Origin: Paracoccus albus
Lineage (GTDB): Bacteria; Pseudomonadota; Alphaproteobacteria; Rhodobacterales; Rhodobacteraceae
Length of the DNA: 64,000 nucleotides
Reading direction: 5' to 3'
Assembly: GCF_027913035.1 (NCBI RefSeq)
Contig: NZ_CP115775.1
Span: 1,488,001 to 1,552,000, forward strand
In this document: positions 36,901 to 45,428 of the stretch, piece after piece
How the letters are laid out: the number at the start of each line of letters is the position of its first letter
How positions within the stretch are numbered: position 1 is the first letter of the stretch
The notes under the pieces: generated by a model
What the model was told of the DNA's origin: nothing
The model's database searches: none
The model's input: only the letters and a program-made list of their open reading frames with translations
Translations under genes and position numbers: made by a program

Positions 36901-39397
36901 GGCGGTCGAAACGTCAGAGGGCGTGAACACGGTTGAGCTCCCGGTGACTGATGAGTGGGGCGCAGGCGTCTATGTCGCTGTCAGCGCAATCCGTCCGGTG
37001 GGCGAAAATGCTGGTCACGCGCCGATGCGGACATTGGGCCTTGCACCGGCAAGCGTCGATCCCGGCGACCGGCTGCTGAATGTCAGCCTGAACGCGCCCG
37101 AGCAGATTGATCCGCGTCAGGAGGCGGAGGTCACGCTGACCGCCGAAGGCGCTGCATCGGGTCAGACGATCTACGCGACGATCTGGGCCGTCGATCAGGG
37201 CATTCTGAACCTGACCGGTTACGAACCGCCATCCGCCAGCGATCACTATTTCGGGCAGCGTCGCCTCGGCGTCGGTCTGCGCGATCTTTACGGGCGGCTG
37301 ATCCTTGCTTCTGGTGCGGCTGACGGCGCGATCCGGACCGGCGGCGATGCCGGTGCTGTCGGCACCGCCGCGCCGCCACCAACGGAAAAACTGATGGCAT
37401 GGTTCTCTGGCCCGTTGACGCTGGATGGTTCAGGGAGCGCGACTGTCTCTGTCCCCCTGCCGGACTTCAACGGAGAGGTGCGGCTGATGGCCATCGCCTG
37501 GACCGATAGCGCCGTGGGTCAGGCGGACCGGACCATGCTGGTTCGTGACCCTGTGGTCATGACCGTAACCGCGCCACCCTTCCTGGCGCCAGGCGACACG
37601 GCGCGTGCCCACATAGCACTGACGCATGTCTCTGGCCCCAGCGGCAATGTCGCACTTTCAGTCGAACCGCAAGGCGACGGTCCCGCCATCGGCACGGCAG
37701 ATCTGCCCACCAATGTCGCCATTGCCGAGGGGGAGCGTATTCCGCTGAACCTGTCGCTCAGCGCGCCGCCGGTTGAAGGGGCCTCTGCCCTGCGCGTGTC
37801 GGCCGTATTGCCAGACGGGCGGACGGTGACGAAGGATCTGAACATTCCGATCCTCGTCAACGATCAGCCGGTCACCCGCGCCACAAGGCTGAGCATCGCG
37901 CCGGGTGAAACCCTTAGCCCTGATCTGTCCTCGCTTGGCTCTTTCCGCCCCGGCACTGGCCGGCTGACGGCCTCTGTCGGGGCCTATGCGCTGCTTGATA
38001 TTCCGGCGGCGCTGACATTGCTGCGCAACTATCCCTATGGCTGCACAGAGCAATTGACCTCTGCCGCGATGCCGCAGCTTTATGTGGGCAACCTGATGCC
38101 CGACAGCGCACCGCCGATGCCCGGCGACCTGCCACGCGGCATCGATGACGCGATTGAACAAATCCTGACGCGCCAGACAGCCTCGGGCGGGTTCGGGATG
38201 TGGAACGCAAGCGGCGGCGAGCCGTGGCTGGACGCCTATGCCACCGACTTCCTTTCGCGCGCGCGAGCAGCCGGACACGACGTGCCGGATGCGAATTTCC
38301 GACGCGCCCTGTCCAACCTGCAAAACCGGCTGAATGCCGCGACCGATCCGGAATATGCCAGCCCGGATGAGGGCGCGGCGATGGCCTATGCGTCTTACGT
38401 TCTGGCACGGGAACGCGCCGCTGTGGTCAGCGACCTGCGCTACTACGCCGATACCGGGCTGGACGGGTTTGCAACCCCAATGGCGGCGGCACAAATGGGT
38501 GCGGCACTTGCGCTTCTGGGCGATCAGCCACGCGCCGACAGGATGTTTGCTCATGCGCAGGGCCTGCTGGCGCGCAACGCCGACCGGCAGGGCCTGCGCC
38601 GCGATTTCGGCACCCTTTTGCGCGACCGTGCAGCCGTGTTGACCTTCGCCGCAGAGGCCGGATCACAGCGCGTCGACCGCAACCGGCTAGCGTCTGACAT
38701 CGCGCGCCAGATTGCAACGCGCGACAACGGCCGGCTTTCAACGCAAGAGGCCATGTGGACGGTGCTGGCCGGGCAAGCACTGACAGCGGGCGGTGATCCC
38801 GGACAGGGGGTCACGATTGGGGGTGCGCCGCTGAGCGCCCCTGTCGTCGATCTTGGCGACGCGGCATCGCCGATGACGCTGCCCCTGTCCAACACCGGCA
38901 CGCGCCCGGTCGATGTCACCATTTCTGCCACCGCCGTATCGCAGGAACCCATCGCCTCTGGCGGGACGGCCTATTCGATTTCGCGCCGCTACTATACGCC
39001 CGAGGGTGCACCGCTGGACCCTTCATTGACGGCACAGGGGCAGCGTATGGTTGTTGTGCTGGAGATACAGCCTTTCGATGAAAATGGCGGACGTCTGATC
39101 ATCACCGATCCCCTTCCCGCCGGGTTCGAAATCGACAATCCGAACCTGATCGAATCTGGCGAAGTCTCGGGTCTTGATTGGCTGGAAGGCGGCGTTCCGA
39201 CGGAGATGACAGAATTCCGTTCCGACCGCTTTGCGGCTTCGGTCGAATGGAGCGGCACGGAAAGCTTCCAGCTGGCCTACCGCCTGCGGGCCGTGACGAC
39301 AGGCCAGTTCCACCATCCTGCGGCAACCGTATCCGATTTCTACCGGCCAGAGCGCCGGGGCTGGACAGACAGTGCGACGGTCACGATCGCGCCATGA
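33920..39397 (+). CDS. Bacterial alpha-2-macroglobulin with N-terminal PAN-like domain
   Basis: Large envelope protein (about 1825 residues) of the YfhM type, thought to trap proteases that breach the outer membrane. I choose GTG 33920: GGGGGAG lies nine bases upstream and the product opens with a clean signal peptide ending SAAAQS. GTG 33899 is an alternative. There is no lipobox cysteine, so it is probably soluble in the periplasm. Residues ~30-110 are Cys-rich and PAN/apple-like (CIEACLTNEACTSVTY). Macroglobulin domains follow, and the thioester motif C1375-x-E-Q lies in YPYGCTEQLTS, with the alpha-helical TED domain behind it. It overlaps pbpC by 26 bases. Confidence 0.93.
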   Translation: MRLVSTLSALTLLIAASVGSAAAQSVIPERRIPLQEGFDLPGGDLGPIFEINQSACIEACLTNEACTSVTYNAGSRACFPKSNPGDPIPFAGALSGDVLNADSADLYAEASRLERAEGWLREQDRTAAREQAARLGETYPGYGVSADELRYMVPSSGNEGAIRVQGALTAITDDAADWLNLSERFTATARDSENQAELRRLALSAATNAWLRDAGNGAATLANWARAAEAVDRGRDGLLALRSGPQDAPEIMALIDEFEGRYGFRIEDQQVRASGPEPRFCVTFSSRVARNADLRMFVGLPDPTLGVEPTGNELCITGMPRGQDITVRMRAGLPSAEGDRLRRDVELTSYIPDRDPTVRFPGRAYVLPASGDLGLTLYSVNANEAKLSLYRMSDRNLVRALRDEMFGTPLQGWRESQFRSELGTLVWEGFATVAPPAGGGTHPVNAEVATRLDLRGEAGPLQPGVYALTAAVPDADEEVSPAATQWFMVSDLALSSYSGTDGLTVAVRGLSDADARDGVEVSLVSRGNAVLGTAMTDEQGFAHFEAGLTRGRAAAEPALITASLQDGDTVSDFSILSLMDPEFDLSDRGVEGNPPAPPVDLFAALDRGAYRAGETAHATILARDGLAEAIEGLPLSARILRPDGAEYARLMPTPAAAGGYILDFPIPATAPRGAWQIELRVEEDGPALTSLRMLVEDFLPERIDFDLDLPDTPLPVSGQVSAEIAARWLYGAPAAELPVEGEMTLSPARSLPGWDGYVFGRHDETQPQGAGMIAGETDAEGIYDLQAELPAAMAQATRPWNLQVSLNVLEGPGRPVERRDTALILPAQVALGIRPDFEDQTVPEGSEARFSVVAIGPDLQPVAGEYDWQLNRIESDYQWYSIDGDWQWEVITNRSSVASGQVTIGADAPGTIATPVEWGEFELVLRSADGAETSTLFYAGWGAATGAQETPDRLRVTLDKPAYRHGETATVTFEAPAAGAALISVMSNRLVAMQAVETSEGVNTVELPVTDEWGAGVYVAVSAIRPVGENAGHAPMRTLGLAPASVDPGDRLLNVSLNAPEQIDPRQEAEVTLTAEGAASGQTIYATIWAVDQGILNLTGYEPPSASDHYFGQRRLGVGLRDLYGRLILASGAADGAIRTGGDAGAVGTAAPPPTEKLMAWFSGPLTLDGSGSATVSVPLPDFNGEVRLMAIAWTDSAVGQADRTMLVRDPVVMTVTAPPFLAPGDTARAHIALTHVSGPSGNVALSVEPQGDGPAIGTADLPTNVAIAEGERIPLNLSLSAPPVEGASALRVSAVLPDGRTVTKDLNIPILVNDQPVTRATRLSIAPGETLSPDLSSLGSFRPGTGRLTASVGAYALLDIPAALTLLRNYPYGCTEQLTSAAMPQLYVGNLMPDSAPPMPGDLPRGIDDAIEQILTRQTASGGFGMWNASGGEPWLDAYATDFLSRARAAGHDVPDANFRRALSNLQNRLNAATDPEYASPDEGAAMAYASYVLARERAAVVSDLRYYADTGLDGFATPMAAAQMGAALALLGDQPRADRMFAHAQGLLARNADRQGLRRDFGTLLRDRAAVLTFAAEAGSQRVDRNRLASDIARQIATRDNGRLSTQEAMWTVLAGQALTAGGDPGQGVTIGGAPLSAPVVDLGDAASPMTLPLSNTGTRPVDVTISATAVSQEPIASGGTAYSISRRYYTPEGAPLDPSLTAQGQRMVVVLEIQPFDENGGRLIITDPLPAGFEIDNPNLIESGEVSGLDWLEGGVPTEMTEFRSDRFAASVEWSGTESFQLAYRLRAVTTGQFHHPAATVSDFYRPERRGWTDSATVTIAP

Positions 39398-41513
39398 TCG
39401 TCGCCCGCGCGATCCGGCGCGCCGGGCGGGTCGCCGGATCATCTCTGCTGCGCTTGGGCTGCTGCTGATCGGTGCCACCGCCGATACTGCCCGTGATGCC
39501 TTCTGGCGATGGATCGACGCGACGCCTCTTCCCATGCTGGCGGTGCAGACCGGGACAGAGGTTCTGGCCCGCGACGGCAGCCTGCTTCGGGCGTTTCAGG
39601 TTGAAGACGGCCTTTGGCGGCTTGCCCCACCGGCTGCGGGGGTGGATCAGCGCTTTCAGAAGATGCTGATCGCGTGGGAGGATCAGCGTTTCGACGAGCA
39701 TGATGGGGTCGATCCCCGTGCTGTGATCCGCGCAGGTCTGCAGGCCCTGCGGCATGGCCGTATCGTTTCTGGCGCCTCGACGCTGTCGATGCAAACGGCA
39801 CGTCTGCTGGAACGCGGACCTACAGCCGATTGGGGCGGCAAGCTGCGGCAGGCGCGGCTGGCAATGGCGCTCGAACGACGCATCGGAAAAGAAGGTGTAT
39901 TGGGCCTATATCTGCGCCTCGCCCCCTATGGCGGCAATACCGAAGGGGTTCGCGCCGCATCGCTGATGTGGTTCGGCAAGGAACCCACACGCCTGACGCC
40001 GGCAGAATCGGCATTGCTCGTTGCACTTCCCCAAGCGCCTGAGGCGCGGCGGCCCGACATTGCAGAACGCCGCGACACAGCGCTGCTTGCCCGCAACCGG
40101 GTCATCGACCGGGCGGAAACAGCCGGCATCCTTGATGCGGAAGCTGCGGATCTGGCACGCGAAGCCGCGCTGCCAACCAAACGCCGGGCGTTTCCCAAGC
40201 ACGCCGCGCTGATGTCTGAACGGTTGCGGCGGGAAAACCCCGGCGCCTTGCGCATAGAAACGACCATCGACCCCCAGCTTCAGCGCACGGCAGAGGCACT
40301 TGCGGCACGCGCCGTCGCCAACATGTCTGATCGTGTCTCTGCGGCCGCCATCGTTGCAGATCATCGCAACGGCGAAATTCTGGCAGAGATCGGGACGGCG
40401 GCCTATGGGGATACACCGCGTGACGGTTTCGTCGACATGACACGGGCGCTGCGATCACCGGGATCGACGCTGAAGCCCTTTGTCTATGCGCTTGGCTTCG
40501 ATGACGGGCTGATCCATCCCGAAACACTGATCGAGGATCGTCCCGCGATTTTCGGCCGCTGGCAGCCCCAGAACTTCGACCGCCATTTCCGGGGAACCGT
40601 GACCATCCGCCGCGCGCTGCAGGAGTCGCTGAATATTCCCGTGGTCCGCGTGGCAGAGGCGCTTGGCCCGGCGCGGATCATGGCGGTACTGCGCCGCGCC
40701 GGGATGCAGGTCGAGGTTCAGGGCGGCACGCCAGGACTGGCCCTTGTACTTGGCGGTGCCGGTATCTCGCTGCGCGATCTGGTTGGCGGATATGCAGCAC
40801 TGGCACGGGGTGGGCAAACGATAGAATTACGTGAGCAGCCATTTGCCGGGGACGAACCGGATTCGACCCGGCTGGTCAGCCCTGCAGCGGCGTGGCAGAT
40901 CGGCTCCATCCTGTCGAAACTGGCCCCGCCTCAGGGTCGTCAGGCCGGGCGTGTCGCTTATAAGACGGGCACGAGCTATGGTCATCGCGATGCGCTTGCG
41001 GTGGGGTTTGACGGGCGTTTCGTGGCCGGTGTCTGGCTTGGCCGCGCCGATGGCACGCCGGTCCCCGGCGCGTTTGGCGGCGATGTCGCGGCTCCCGTGC
41101 TGTTCGATCTGTTCGATATACTGGGCCCGCGACGCAAACCCCTGCCGCCACCGCCGCCTGAAACGCTGGTTGCGGCGAATCCGCAGCTTCCTCTGCCGCT
41201 GCGCCGCTTTACCCCTGCCGGCGGGATGAGCGCGGGCGCTGCGACGGGTCTTGCCATGCTGCCGGCGAGCGATCCTCTGACCATCGTTTTTCCGCCTGAC
41301 GGGGCGGAATTGGAAATGACTTCGGAAAGCATCCCGGTCCGGCTGCGTGGGGGTGTTCCGCCCTATACCTGGCTGCTGAACGGTGCTCCTGCTGCTGTTG
41401 CCTCACCCGACGTGGCAACCCAGATCACTGGCGCACCGGGCATATCCGAGCTGACGGTAACTGATTCTACCGGAACGACACGCCGCGCGCGATTGCGGAT
41501 GATACGGCCCTGA
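39372..41513 (+). CDS. pbpC: Penicillin-binding protein 1C (bifunctional)
   Basis: Inner-membrane peptidoglycan synthase of 713 residues. After an N-terminal membrane helix comes the glycosyltransferase (GT51) domain with the catalytic glutamate in AWEDQRFDEHDGVDP and GASTLSMQ. The transpeptidase domain has S365 in GSTLK, SLN in QESLNIPVV and KTG in YKTGTSYG. A C-terminal BiPBP-type beta domain (FPPDGAELEM onward) is typical of PBP1C. The GTG start at 39372 overlaps the macroglobulin gene by 26 bases. This yfhM-pbpC pairing is widespread and links protease defence to wall repair. Confidence 0.95.
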   Translation: MRRSRSRHDRRPRDPARRAGRRIISAALGLLLIGATADTARDAFWRWIDATPLPMLAVQTGTEVLARDGSLLRAFQVEDGLWRLAPPAAGVDQRFQKMLIAWEDQRFDEHDGVDPRAVIRAGLQALRHGRIVSGASTLSMQTARLLERGPTADWGGKLRQARLAMALERRIGKEGVLGLYLRLAPYGGNTEGVRAASLMWFGKEPTRLTPAESALLVALPQAPEARRPDIAERRDTALLARNRVIDRAETAGILDAEAADLAREAALPTKRRAFPKHAALMSERLRRENPGALRIETTIDPQLQRTAEALAARAVANMSDRVSAAAIVADHRNGEILAEIGTAAYGDTPRDGFVDMTRALRSPGSTLKPFVYALGFDDGLIHPETLIEDRPAIFGRWQPQNFDRHFRGTVTIRRALQESLNIPVVRVAEALGPARIMAVLRRAGMQVEVQGGTPGLALVLGGAGISLRDLVGGYAALARGGQTIELREQPFAGDEPDSTRLVSPAAAWQIGSILSKLAPPQGRQAGRVAYKTGTSYGHRDALAVGFDGRFVAGVWLGRADGTPVPGAFGGDVAAPVLFDLFDILGPRRKPLPPPPPETLVAANPQLPLPLRRFTPAGGMSAGAATGLAMLPASDPLTIVFPPDGAELEMTSESIPVRLRGGVPPYTWLLNGAPAAVASPDVATQITGAPGISELTVTDSTGTTRRARLRMIRP

Positions 41514-41598
41514 TCACCTGACGTTGATCGGTCTTCAACGCCGGATTTCCTTGCCAAGGGCAGGCAAGAACCCCAAATCTGACAAAAATGCTTTGACA

Positions 41599-41616
41599 AT
41601 CAGACGCTCGTCTGAT
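41599..41616. promoter_or_regulatory. Palindromic operator candidate before the imelysin gene
   Basis: ATCAGACG (41599-41606) and CGTCTGAT (41609-41616) are exact inverted repeats around CT. TTGACA at 41593-41598 abuts the left arm, so the palindrome would sit between a -35 and a -10 box and block transcription when bound. As the first gene is iron-related, an iron-responsive regulator is the natural guess; I cannot assign which. Confidence 0.5.
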
Positions 41617-41655
41617 GAAAACACTAGGGAATATCGACCGGGCCAAGGAGTTCCC

Positions 41656-42909
41656 ATGCTGCGCCAGACCATGACCGCCATTTCACTCGCGATGCTGGCC
41701 TCTGCCGCACATGCTGCCACGCCCGAAGAGGTTGTGGCGAATTACGCGGATATCGCCGAGGCGGCCTATGGTGACAGCCTGACGACCGCGCGGGCGCTGC
41801 GTGACGCAATCGGCGATCTGATCGAGAACCCTTCCGAGGAAACGCTGATGGCCGCGAAAACCGCCTGGACCGTCGCCCGCGCCCCGTATCAGCAAACCGA
41901 AGCCTACCGTTTTGGCAATGCCATCGTCGATGACTGGGAAGGCCGTGTGAACGCATGGCCCCTGGACGAAGGGCTGATCGACTATGTGGCCGAGGATACG
42001 CCTTCGGCTGAAGATAATGAACTGGCGCAGCTGAACGTGATCGCCACCCCGTCGCTTGAACTGGGCAGTGAAACGCTGGACGCCGCCGAAATCACGCCCG
42101 ATACCATCCGTGCCCTGCACGAGGCTGGCGGGATCGAGGCCAACGTTGCCTCTGGTTATCACGCCATCGAGTTTCTGCTTTGGGGTCAGGATCTGAACGG
42201 GACGGGCCCCGGCGCGGGTGAGCGTCCCTTTACCGACTACGCGACCGGCGAGGCCTGCACGGGCGAAAATTGCGACCGTCGCGGCGCTTATCTGGTGGCT
42301 GCCGCCGATCTGCTGATCAGCGATCTGGAAGAGATGGTCGCCAATTGGGAAGAAGGCGGAGAGGCTCGCACCGCCGTCACCACTGATGCGCAGGCGGGGC
42401 TGAATGCAATGCTGACCGGCATGGGCAGCCTGTCCTATGGTGAGCAGGCAGGAGAGCGCATGAAGCTTGGCCTTATGCTGAACGACCCCGAGGAAGAACA
42501 TGATTGCTTCTCGGACCAGACGCATCTCAGCCACTATTATGACGGGCTGGGCATCCAGAACGTTTATCTCGGCCGCTACACCCGCACCGATGGCAGCGAA
42601 GTCACCGGACCGTCCCTTTCCGAGCTGGTTGCAGAGGCTGATCCCGCGGTGGATGAGGCGCTGAAAGCCGATCTTGATGCGACCATGACGGCGCTGACCG
42701 AATTGCGCGACAAGGCCGAAGCGGGCACCGCCTATGATCAGATGCTTGCACCCGGCAATACCGAGGGTGAGGCGATCATTACCGCCGCCGTCGACGCCCT
42801 TGTCGCACAAACGCAAGAGATCGAGCGGGCCGTGGCCGCACTGGGCCTGAACAGCATCGCATTCGAAGGTTCAGACAGCCTCGACAACCCCGACGCCGTC
42901 TTTGAATAA
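41656..42909 (+). CDS. irpA: Imelysin-family iron-regulated protein (IrpA-like, M75)
   Basis: Periplasmic or surface iron-associated protein of 417 residues. ATG 41656 has AAGGAG five bases upstream and gives a signal peptide (TAISLAMLASAAHA); the frame is open to 41524 but lacks support there. The family GxHxxE motif is seen as SGYHAIEFLLWGQDLN. The C-terminal half repeats the helical imelysin fold (SDQTHLSHYYDGLGIQNVYLG). The molecular role is unsettled, with iron or metal binding proposed. First gene of the bfd-bfr-DHOR cluster. Confidence 0.93.
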   Translation: MLRQTMTAISLAMLASAAHAATPEEVVANYADIAEAAYGDSLTTARALRDAIGDLIENPSEETLMAAKTAWTVARAPYQQTEAYRFGNAIVDDWEGRVNAWPLDEGLIDYVAEDTPSAEDNELAQLNVIATPSLELGSETLDAAEITPDTIRALHEAGGIEANVASGYHAIEFLLWGQDLNGTGPGAGERPFTDYATGEACTGENCDRRGAYLVAAADLLISDLEEMVANWEEGGEARTAVTTDAQAGLNAMLTGMGSLSYGEQAGERMKLGLMLNDPEEEHDCFSDQTHLSHYYDGLGIQNVYLGRYTRTDGSEVTGPSLSELVAEADPAVDEALKADLDATMTALTELRDKAEAGTAYDQMLAPGNTEGEAIITAAVDALVAQTQEIERAVAALGLNSIAFEGSDSLDNPDAVFE

Positions 42910-42945
42910 CTTTCATTAACCCTAGGAAAACCAAGGTTTTTTGTC

Positions 42946-43200
42946 ATGATTGTTTGTCATTGCAACCAGATAACGGATCGCGATATTCGTGCTGCGGTCG
43001 ACTGGATGCGGGCATCTGATCCTGCTACCATCGTCACGCCGGGCAAGGTCTATCACGCGCTCGGCAAGCGCGCCGATTGCGGCGGCTGCATGAAGTTGTT
43101 CGTCGCAGAAATGCGCGCGGCGGACGGATTTGCTGTTGGCGATGGTCTTCAACCTGTGCCTCCAGCTTTGACAGGCCTGCGCCGGAAGGTGACAGGCTGA
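42946..43200 (+). CDS. bfd: Bacterioferritin-associated ferredoxin
   Basis: Small [2Fe-2S] protein of 84 residues that reduces bacterioferritin to release iron. Cluster ligands are C4 and C6 (CHC) and C45 and C48 (CGGC), the Bfd pattern. It lies 15 bases before bfr and 36 bases after the imelysin gene. The short gap upstream holds AAAACC/GGTTTT, which may be regulatory. Confidence 0.95.
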   Translation: MIVCHCNQITDRDIRAAVDWMRASDPATIVTPGKVYHALGKRADCGGCMKLFVAEMRAADGFAVGDGLQPVPPALTGLRRKVTG

Positions 43201-43215
43201 ACGAAAGGATGGCAC

Positions 43216-43701
43216 ATGAAGGGCGACGAAAAGGTTATTGAGTACCTTAACGCAGCTCTGAGATCGGAACTCACGGCGGTCAGCCAGTACTGGTTGCATT
43301 ATCGCCTGCAGGAAGACTGGGGTTATGGCAAGATTGCCGACAAATCCCGCGCTGAATCGATCGAGGAAATGAATCACGCCGACCGGCTGATCCAGCGGAT
43401 CATCTTTCTGGAAGGGCACCCGAATCTGCAGAAGCTTGACCCGCTCAGGATCGGCCAGAACGTCAAGGAAACGATGGAAGCCGATCTTGCGGGCGAACAT
43501 GACGCGCGCACCCTCTATATCGAGGCACGCGACCATTGCGAGAAGGTTGGGGACTATGTCTCTAAGATTCTGTTCGAAGATCTGATCTCGGACGAAGAGG
43601 GCCATATCGACTTCCTCGAAACGCAGATCGCGCTGCATGACGAGATCGGCGCGCAGAACTTCGGTCTGCTGAACGCCAAACCTGCCAGCGAGGCAGAGTA
43701 A
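43216..43701 (+). CDS. bfr: Bacterioferritin
   Basis: Haem-containing iron-storage ferritin of 161 residues, forming a 24-mer. The ferroxidase ligands E18, E51 and H54 are in place, with later E/H ligands in GEHDARTLY and [13 protein letters not shown]52, the haem ligand that separates Bfr from Ftn, is present in IEEMNHAD. A good AAGGATG ribosome site precedes ATG 43216. Followed by a stem-loop. Confidence 0.97.
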   Translation: MKGDEKVIEYLNAALRSELTAVSQYWLHYRLQEDWGYGKIADKSRAESIEEMNHADRLIQRIIFLEGHPNLQKLDPLRIGQNVKETMEADLAGEHDARTLYIEARDHCEKVGDYVSKILFEDLISDEEGHIDFLETQIALHDEIGAQNFGLLNAKPASEAE

Positions 43702-43708
43702 ACCTTCC

Positions 43709-43732
43709 GGCGGGCGACGACAGCCGCCCGCC
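43709..43732 (+). terminator. Stem-loop after bfr
   Basis: GGCGGGCG (43709-43716) pairs with CGCCCGCC (43725-43732) around an eight-base loop, directly after the bfr stop. There is no run of T behind it, so it may be a partial terminator or a 3' stabiliser. Confidence 0.55.
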
Positions 43733-43761
43733 CTGTCCGAACCTGGTGTATTTTCAGTTGC

Positions 43762-45378
43762 ATGTCTTACCCCTTCATATCGCCGATCATCTTTAAAGGC
43801 GGTATTGCGGGGTTGCTGAGTGCTGCGCTGATTGTATTTGCGTCCAATCCTTCAGCATCGCAGGAACCGACGGACGCCACCCGCGCCGCGCCGGAAGACC
43901 CGGAGGCGCCCGCAATCGCAGATTGGCAGACAGAGCCGCATCTGCAGATCGTGCCCCGGACCGCGGAAGAGTCCGCCCGCATCGCCGGGATCATGGCCCC
44001 CCCGAAAGATTTCTCAAAACCGGAAAAGTTTGAACAAAATCCCGCCGGGGCAGCGACGACGCGCTATATGGCTATCGCGGATGCCTTCTCGCAGTTTTCA
44101 CCGAATATGCCCTTCACCAGCGAGATGGACTTCAAGCTTGGCAATGGCATTTTCCGCAAGCTCTGGATCGGTGCGCCGTCCTCGACCAAGGGCAGCGACG
44201 GGCTTGGCCCTCTGTATAATGCACGGGCCTGTCAGAACTGTCATATCAAGGACGGTCGCGGCCACATGCCCGAGGGGCCGGATGACAGCCGCGTATCGGC
44301 TTTTTTGCGCCTGTCGATCCCGGGTGGCGATCCGCAGCCCGCTATTCCGGACTACATCCCGACCAGCCCCGATCCAGTCTATGGCGGCCAACTTCAGGAC
44401 CTTTCACTGGAAGGCTATCTGGCCGAGGCGCGGATGGGGATTAGCTGGACCGATATTCCGGTCATGCTTGCCGATGGCGAAACCGTTACGCTCCGCGCGC
44501 CTGAATATTCAGTCGATAACCCCGCCTATGATGCGCCGCATGATGGGTTGATGCTGTCCGCGCGCGTCGCCCCGCAGATGATCGGGCTGGGCCTGCTGGA
44601 GACAGTGCCGGTCACTGATATCCTTGAAAACGCTGATCCCGAAGATGCGGATGGCGATGGTATCTCGGGTCGCCCGCAGATTGTCTGGTCAACCGAATAT
44701 GATCGTCCGATGCTGGGACGCTTTGGTCACAAGGCTGGAAATGCAACGATCCATGAGCAATCGGCATCGGCCTTTGCGGGGGATATGGGCCTGTCGACGC
44801 CAATGTTTCCTGATCCGTCTGGCGAATGCAGCGATGCACAGGCTGATTGCCGCCGCGCTCCGGCTGGTCAGGAACCGGGCATCCGCGACGGGCTGGAGGT
44901 CGATCAGGAAAGTCTGGATCTGGTGACGTTCTATTCACGCAACCTCGCCGTGCCAGAGCGGCGGAACATCGACGACCCGCAGGTGCTGCGCGGCAAGGAA
45001 ATCGCCTATTCCATCGGCTGCACAAGCTGCCACAACCCGAAATTCGTCACCCATCGACTGATCGGGCAGCCAGAGCAGAGCTTTCAACTGATCTGGCCCT
45101 ATACCGATATGCTGCTGCACGACATGGGCGAAGGACTGGCCGACAACCGTCCGGAAAGCCGCGCGACGGGCCAGGAATGGCGTACCGCGCCGCTATGGGG
45201 AATTTCCCTGAACAAGCAGGTGACCGGCGTCGAGAGCTATCTGCATGACGGTCGAGCCCGGACCTTGCTGGAGGCTATTCTTTGGCACGGGGGAGAGGCG
45301 CAGGCATCGCGGGATGCCGTTATCTCGCTGCCTTCGGAAGACCGTAACGCCCTGCTCCGATGGCTTGAATCGCTGTAG
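43762..45378 (+). CDS. Di-haem oxidoreductase, DUF1111/thiol-oxidoreductase-like c-type cytochrome
   Basis: Exported di-haem c-type protein of 538 residues. A signal segment (GGIAGLLSAALIVFASNPSASQ) precedes two CxxCH haem sites: CQNCH at ~157 in LYNARACQNCHIKDGRGH and CTSCH at ~420 in GCTSCHNPKFVTHRL. The family is often encoded with imelysins and is loosely likened to di-haem peroxidases; its reaction is not established. It follows irpA-bfd-bfr, which suggests a role in iron oxidation or uptake at the envelope. The start codon has no obvious ribosome site. Confidence 0.9.
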   Translation: MSYPFISPIIFKGGIAGLLSAALIVFASNPSASQEPTDATRAAPEDPEAPAIADWQTEPHLQIVPRTAEESARIAGIMAPPKDFSKPEKFEQNPAGAATTRYMAIADAFSQFSPNMPFTSEMDFKLGNGIFRKLWIGAPSSTKGSDGLGPLYNARACQNCHIKDGRGHMPEGPDDSRVSAFLRLSIPGGDPQPAIPDYIPTSPDPVYGGQLQDLSLEGYLAEARMGISWTDIPVMLADGETVTLRAPEYSVDNPAYDAPHDGLMLSARVAPQMIGLGLLETVPVTDILENADPEDADGDGISGRPQIVWSTEYDRPMLGRFGHKAGNATIHEQSASAFAGDMGLSTPMFPDPSGECSDAQADCRRAPAGQEPGIRDGLEVDQESLDLVTFYSRNLAVPERRNIDDPQVLRGKEIAYSIGCTSCHNPKFVTHRLIGQPEQSFQLIWPYTDMLLHDMGEGLADNRPESRATGQEWRTAPLWGISLNKQVTGVESYLHDGRARTLLEAILWHGGEAQASRDAVISLPSEDRNALLRWLESL

Positions 45379-45382
45379 CGCA

Positions 45383-45404
45383 GGCGGCACCCGAAGGCAC
45401 CGCC
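45383..45404. terminator. Weak bidirectional hairpin between convergent genes
   Basis: GGCGG at 45383-45387 pairs with CCGCC at 45400-45404 in the 50-base gap between the di-haem oxidoreductase and the convergent pyruvate carboxylase. The stem is only five bases and has no T-run. Confidence 0.3.
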
Positions 45405-45428
45405 CTGAATTGCCCCGCTGTCCTCGGC

